Source: Verrucomicrobiota bacterium (GTDB taxonomy: Bacteria; Verrucomicrobiota; Verrucomicrobiia; Limisphaerales; SIBE01). From it: a stretch of DNA of 59,152 nucleotides. Within the stretch, counting starts at the first letter, position 1. Every line of letters starts with the position of its first letter. The notes under the pieces are model-generated. The model was not told where the DNA came from. It did no database searches and saw only the letters and a program-made list of their open reading frames with translations. Below are positions 54,876-59,152 of the stretch, in pieces. A program made the translations under genes and the position numbers. Location: assembly GCA_016209525.1 (NCBI GenBank), contig JACQWK010000308.1, positions 1 through 59,152 of the forward strand, given 5' to 3'.

Positions 54876-55325
54876 ATGCAAAAGATCGCTCTGGGTTTCC
54901 TGTCGTTCTCGCTTTTGACATTGGACGTCAGCGGTTCCAGCACGGCGTGGCGTTGGCTTGAAAGCATCCTGGGCCAGGATCAACCAAGCTTCGTCCTGGC
55001 CAGACCTGGCCTCTACACGCTCAACATTCGAGCGCGTGAAGCTGCCCGCACGGTCGCAATCTTGGCGGACTCGGACCCAGCGCCGATTCGCGCCGAACCA
55101 GTGGAGACCAGGGCCCCCGACTCATCGGCTACACCCATCACAGACGTGCCTGGTTCCATCACGATTCGTCGCGACGGCAACCATGTCATCATCGAATGGA
55201 CTGGGAAGGGTACGCTCCAATTCGCTGATCGCGTCGGAGGACCGTGGACAGATCTCGTGAACGCCCTGAGTCCGTTCACGATGGTCCTGACGGATTCCGA
55301 AAAATTTTTCCGGGTCAAGGAGTAG
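54876..55325 (+). CDS. Small secreted protein, possibly a chimeric remnant
   Basis: The 149-residue protein begins QKIALGFLSFSLLTLDVSGS, a signal-like start, but then has SFVLARPGLYTLNIRAREA, resembling the end of a carbohydrate-binding/adhesion domain, and ends GTLQFADRVGGPWTDLVNAL and SPFTMVLTDSEKFFRVKE, a tail known from large Verrucomicrobiota secreted proteins. The normal multi-domain body is missing. I read it as a truncated or fused remnant that may still be made. Confidence 0.65.
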   Translation: MQKIALGFLSFSLLTLDVSGSSTAWRWLESILGQDQPSFVLARPGLYTLNIRAREAARTVAILADSDPAPIRAEPVETRAPDSSATPITDVPGSITIRRDGNHVIIEWTGKGTLQFADRVGGPWTDLVNALSPFTMVLTDSEKFFRVKE

Positions 55326-55620
55326 GCCCGAAGCCTACAGGGCATCTCTAAGTTGGCAGTTTGCAGCGCGGATGCCCACATCCGCGAAGCCTGGACTTCT
55401 CGAGACGCGCGGACGAAGGCTTCCGCGCTCCGAACTTCCCCCCATGACGACCGCCAGCTTGTGGAGGCACCGCGTACGTTCGGGGGTGATTCGTGTGCTT
55501 GACACAGGATTTCATTAACGGCTAGCTCCACGCGTGGCGAGCGTGAGCTTGAGCTTCGGCGCCTGGAGACTGCGAAGCTGCCACGATTCGTCCGACAAAG
55601 CGCATTTGTTTTGATGTCTC
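55326..55620. repeat. Gap with two gcgcggatg-type stems
   Basis: gcagcgcggatgcccacatc (55363-55382, then cgcg) and ggacgaaggcttccgcgctc (55411-55430) are hairpin units like the one near 52520. No gene is seen before the trehalose synthase start. Confidence 0.6.
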
Positions 55621-58600
55621 ATGCCACGAAAGCCTCCGGATGATCACGGGTTGGAGCGCGACCCGTTCTGGTACAAAAACGGCGTCATCTATGAAGTCCA
55701 CGTCCGCGCGTTTTGCGACAGTGACGGCGATGGCAAGGGGGATTTCCGCGGGCTGACCGAAAAACTGGAGTACTTGCAGGACCTGGGTGTGACCGCGGTT
55801 TGGCTGCTGCCGTTTTATCCATCGCCGCTCCGAGATGACGGTTACGACATCGCCGATTATTACGAGGTTCATCCGGATTATGGAACGCTGAGTGACTTCA
55901 AAGCTTTGTTGCGCGAGGCGCACCGGCTTGGGTTGCGTGTCATCACGGAACTGGTCGTCAACCACACTTCCGACCAGCATCCGTGGTTCCAACGTTCGCG
56001 CCGCGCCCGGCCAGGAAGCCGCTGGCGGGATTTTTACGTCTGGCACGACACGCCGGACAAATACAAGGACGCCCGGATTATCTTCAAGGATTTCGAGGCG
56101 TCCAACTGGACGTGGGATCCGCTCGCCCAGGCGTATTACTGGCACCGCTTCTACGCGCATCAGCCGGATCTGAATTTCGACAATCCGCGCGTCCACAAGG
56201 AAATCCTGCGGGTGCTCGATTTTTGGCTGGACCTAGGGGTCGATGGCTTGCGGCTCGATGCGATCCCGTACCTCTACGAACGCGAGGGCACCAACTGCGA
56301 GAATCTCCCCGAGACCCACGCATTTCTAAAGGAGCTGCGCCGGCACGTGGACGAGCGATACCTCGAGCGCATGTTGCTGGCGGAGGCGAATCAGTGGCCG
56401 GAAGACGCCGTGGCTTACTTCGGCTCAGGCCGCGGCGACGAATGCCACATGTCGTTTCACTTCCCGCTCATGCCGCGGTTGTTCATGGCCATCCGCATGG
56501 AAGACCGAGTCCCTATTGTGGACATTCTGGAACAAACACCGCCGATTCCCGAAACCAGCCAATGGGCGCTTTTCTTGCGCAATCACGACGAGCTGACACT
56601 GGAAATGGTCACGGATGAAGAGCGGGATTACATGTACCGGATGTATGCGCGGGACACGCGGGCTCGGATCAATCTGGGCATCCGGCGGCGTTTGGCGCCC
56701 TTGCTCGGCAACGACCGAAAGCGGATCGAGCTGCTGAACGGCCTGCTCTTCTCGCTTCCTGGAACGCCGGTCCTTTACTACGGAGACGAAATCGGGATGG
56801 GCGACAATATCTTTCTGGGAGACCGCAACGGCGTCCGCACTCCGATGCAATGGAGCGCGGATCGCAACGCTGGATTCTCCAAAGCCAGTCCGCAGAGTCT
56901 TTATCTCCCCGTCAACCTCGACCCGGAAAATCATTATGAAGCCGTGAATGTCGATGTGCAGCAGCGCAATCCTCACTCGCTGCTCTGGTGGATGAAACGG
57001 ATGATGGCGCTTCGAAAACGCTGGAAAGCTTTGGGTGGCGGCAGTCTGGAATTTCTGCACCCGGACAATCGGAAGATCCTGGCTTTCGTCCGACGTCGCG
57101 CCGACGAGCGAATCTTGGTGGTGGCGAACCTCTCCCGATTTGTTCAGCCGGTCGAACTGGATCTTTCGGCCTTCAAGGAAATGGTCCCGATCGAGTTGTT
57201 TGGGCGAAACGAATTTCCTCGGATCGATGGGGCTCCCTATTTTCTGACGTTGAGTCCGCATGCTTTCTTTTGGTTTTCGCTGGAGAGCCGAGTTGCGGCG
57301 CCGACGGCCCTCGCGCCTTTGACAACCGAGCTGCAAGCGCTTCCCGCCTTGAATGTGTCGGACGGCTGGGAAGAGGTCGTGGCCGAGGAGGCCAGAGGAG
57401 GTCTGGAGGGAATTTTGCCAAACTACCTCGCCTCCCGCCGGTGGTTCGGCTCCAAAGCTGCGGGGATCAAGACGGTGACGGTGCAGGAAGTCATCACGCT
57501 GGAGGGCGAGTCCGGAAACAGCCTCATCACCTTGCTGCTGGTCGAATTCCTCCAGGCCGATCCGCAGACTTATCTCTTGCCCTTGGCCTTCGCGTGCGGG
57601 AGCGAGGCGGAGTCCTTGTTGAGGACTTCGCCTCAGTTGGCGATTGCGCGATTGAAGGTCGCGGCGCAGCGCGACGAAGGCATTCTCTACGATGCCATCG
57701 GAAGCAAGGCCTTTGGGAGCACGCTCCTCGATTACATTTGGCGCCGGCGAAGCGCCAAGGGACTGCGCGGCGAATTGGCCGCTTTCCACACTCCGGCCTT
57801 CCGGCGGCTTCGTGGCGACGCGCTCGCGCCGCCGGACCCTTCGCCGGTCAAAGCCGAGCAAACCAACTCGGCAATCCTCTATGGAGATCGGTTGATCTTG
57901 AAACTCTTTCGCCGACTCGAACCAGGCATCAATCCGGACCTGGAGATCGGACGATTTCTGACGGAGAAAGAATTCAAACACTCAGTCCCGCTCGGAGGCG
58001 CGCTGGAATATCGCACGGAAGCCAAGGAAAGCATGACGTTGGCGGTTCTGAGCGGTTTTGTCCTAGGAAGCAAGGATGCCTGGGATTACACGCTGGATGC
58101 GCTGGGCCGGTATTACGAGCGCGTGCAATCCTTGCAGACGACCTACCCCAGCCCTCCCCGCCTGGAGGGTTCGCTTTTGAGCCTGGCGGCCAGCGACACG
58201 CCTCAAGCCATCCAGGAAATTGTTGGCACTTACTTGGAGTCCGCGCGGTTGCTGGGTGAACGGACCGCCGATCTCCACGCGGTTCTGACCTCGAACAACG
58301 AGCAGCCGGAGTTCGCTCCGGAGCCATTCACGCCCCATTACCAACGATCTCTCTTCCAATCGATGCGCAACCTCGCGCGGCAGAACCTGCAACTTCTCCG
58401 GAAGCGATGGAAAGATTTGCCGGGCTCTGCCGGCCAGGATGCCCAGCGAGTCTTAGCGGTGGAGACCCAGATTCTGGATCGCTTTCGCTCTGTCTGCTCG
58501 CGACCGATCGCCGCAACCCGCACGCGGGATCATGGCGATTTCCACCTGGGCCAGGTGCTCCACACCGGAAAAGACTTCGTCATCATCGATTTTGAAGGCG

Positions 58601-58992
58601 AACCGGCGCGGTCCCTGGGAGAGCGGCGGCTGAAGCGGTCGCCCTTGCGGGACGTGGCCGGGATGCTGCGTTCGTTTCATTACGCGGCCCATGCGGGCCT
58701 CTTGCAGCAGATGGAACGCGGCGGCATCCCTCAGGCGCGACTTGATCCATTTCAACCGTGGGCGCACTTTTGGCAACTGTGGGTCAGCGTAACGTATTTG
58801 CGGACCTATCTATCAACCGCGCGGCACGCTTCCTTTCTCCCGAAATCCGAGGCGGAGGTGAGGATTCTCTTGGATGCCTTCCTGATCGAAAAAGCGATCT
58901 ATGAACTCGGCTACGAACTGAATCACCGTCCGGATTGGGTGGCCATTCCGCTCCAGGGTATCCTGCAATTGGTGGAGAGCCAAACGCACTGA
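55621..58992 (+). CDS. treS: Trehalose synthase-maltokinase fusion
   Basis: The 1123-residue protein joins two enzymes. Residues about 1-545 are GH13 maltose alpha-D-glucosyltransferase: [32 protein letters not shown] with the nucleophile Asp, [13 protein letters not shown] with the acid/base Glu and [13 protein letters not shown]. Residues about 590-1120 are a maltokinase: [33 protein letters not shown] with the catalytic Asp and [18 protein letters not shown]. It converts trehalose and maltose and phosphorylates maltose to maltose-1-phosphate, which GlgE could feed into alpha-glucan. GlgE, GlgB and OtsAB are not in the window. The order TreS-Mak is the common one in this fusion. Confidence 0.95.
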   Translation: MPRKPPDDHGLERDPFWYKNGVIYEVHVRAFCDSDGDGKGDFRGLTEKLEYLQDLGVTAVWLLPFYPSPLRDDGYDIADYYEVHPDYGTLSDFKALLREAHRLGLRVITELVVNHTSDQHPWFQRSRRARPGSRWRDFYVWHDTPDKYKDARIIFKDFEASNWTWDPLAQAYYWHRFYAHQPDLNFDNPRVHKEILRVLDFWLDLGVDGLRLDAIPYLYEREGTNCENLPETHAFLKELRRHVDERYLERMLLAEANQWPEDAVAYFGSGRGDECHMSFHFPLMPRLFMAIRMEDRVPIVDILEQTPPIPETSQWALFLRNHDELTLEMVTDEERDYMYRMYARDTRARINLGIRRRLAPLLGNDRKRIELLNGLLFSLPGTPVLYYGDEIGMGDNIFLGDRNGVRTPMQWSADRNAGFSKASPQSLYLPVNLDPENHYEAVNVDVQQRNPHSLLWWMKRMMALRKRWKALGGGSLEFLHPDNRKILAFVRRRADERILVVANLSRFVQPVELDLSAFKEMVPIELFGRNEFPRIDGAPYFLTLSPHAFFWFSLESRVAAPTALAPLTTELQALPALNVSDGWEEVVAEEARGGLEGILPNYLASRRWFGSKAAGIKTVTVQEVITLEGESGNSLITLLLVEFLQADPQTYLLPLAFACGSEAESLLRTSPQLAIARLKVAAQRDEGILYDAIGSKAFGSTLLDYIWRRRSAKGLRGELAAFHTPAFRRLRGDALAPPDPSPVKAEQTNSAILYGDRLILKLFRRLEPGINPDLEIGRFLTEKEFKHSVPLGGALEYRTEAKESMTLAVLSGFVLGSKDAWDYTLDALGRYYERVQSLQTTYPSPPRLEGSLLSLAASDTPQAIQEIVGTYLESARLLGERTADLHAVLTSNNEQPEFAPEPFTPHYQRSLFQSMRNLARQNLQLLRKRWKDLPGSAGQDAQRVLAVETQILDRFRSVCSRPIAATRTRDHGDFHLGQVLHTGKDFVIIDFEGEPARSLGERRLKRSPLRDVAGMLRSFHYAAHAGLLQQMERGGIPQARLDPFQPWAHFWQLWVSVTYLRTYLSTARHASFLPKSEAEVRILLDAFLIEKAIYELGYELNHRPDWVAIPLQGILQLVESQTH

Positions 58993-59012
58993 GCCGAATT
59001 CGTTGGCGCCGG

Positions 59013-59152
59013 AGAGGATTGACAATCGGGCATTGAAAATTGGCTATAGGTTATTGGAAATCTATAACCGATGGCCAATTCTGCACGGGGCGCAACTTGA
59101 CACTGCCACCGTTGTTTTCTCCCTCTCCCACGACGTAGGAGTGGGAGAGGGT
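59013..59152. repeat. Window-end repeats
   Basis: gcattgaaaattggctatag near 59030 faces tctataaccgatggccaatt near 59070-59089, an inverted unit. The last 32 bases hold ctccctctcccacgacgtag and gggagagggt, the ctctcccc family. No gene is seen and the window ends here. Confidence 0.65.

Noticed and set aside
56425..57981. 518-codon antisense frame over the trehalose synthase gene
   Set aside because: It is the shadow of the GH13/maltokinase gene and has no recognisable domain.
1..59152. CRISPR array, tRNA or rRNA genes, insertion sequences
   Set aside because: No regularly spaced direct repeats, no cloverleaf T-loop with matching anticodon stem and no transposase-like open frame were found by eye; the palindromic repeats have irregular spacing.

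Overview
The window looks like a chromosome segment of a GC-rich Verrucomicrobiota bacterium, most likely of the Pedosphaera/Limisphaerales type. This rests on the two H-X-DG pseudopilins with almost identical prepilin heads, the UnbV/FG-GAP, DUF4623/Ig-like and Calx-beta secreted proteins, the BlaI/M56 pair, Uma2 and DUF4058 genes, and intergenic spaces packed with palindromic repeat families whose translations I remember as recurrent spurious peptides in that phylum. The assignment is inference from gene content; no rRNA, tRNA or CRISPR array was seen.

Layout. 1-4.2 kb: an orphan NarL-type response regulator, a hot-dog thioesterase, a GT4 glycosyltransferase and a cysteine desulfurase. 4.9-13.4 kb: a two-gene minus-strand module, a 1906-residue protein with two sacsin-like GHKL ATPase domains followed after 4 bases by a SNF2/RapA-type helicase; it is flanked by inverted copies of one repeat and is my first candidate for an undescribed, probably anti-phage, system. 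14.0-23.9 kb: a plus-strand cluster with a GcvH-like lipoyl protein, a CobW GTPase, an HdrA-like Fe-S fragment, a two-cluster ferredoxin, a radical SAM protein, a DUF116-polyprenyl synthetase fusion and a prenyltransferase-type toroid protein. Its gene junctions carry a Uma2 gene and two toxin-antitoxin pairs. This is my second candidate system, possibly isoprenoid modification with lipoyl/Fe-S redox support. 23.9-26.3 kb: a metallo-beta-lactamase-fold hydrolase, a Pro/Val/His-rich secreted protein and a gamma carbonic anhydrase. 26.7-36.2 kb: export and surface genes (two pseudopilins, TPR, FG-GAP/UnbV lipoprotein, HEAT lipoprotein, DUF4623-Ig-DUF4623 protein). 36.8-42.8 kb: a LarA-like enzyme, a coiled-coil membrane protein and a BlaR1/BlaI-type pair with two candidate operators. 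43.1-47.3 kb: a Calx-beta remnant, a GH5-like lipoprotein, an HD hydrolase, IF-1, an RRM protein and a ferritin. 47.5-52.4 kb: GT2, flippase and GT4 polysaccharide genes and an ApbE. 52.9-59.0 kb: an overlapping histidine kinase/response regulator pair, a chimeric small secreted protein and a trehalose synthase-maltokinase fusion.

A second theme is the repeats: at least ten palindromic or paired-arm families fill nearly every gap, sometimes supplying the stop codon of the upstream gene and in two places apparently lying in frame inside a gene. All functions are read from motifs by eye; no database search was run.
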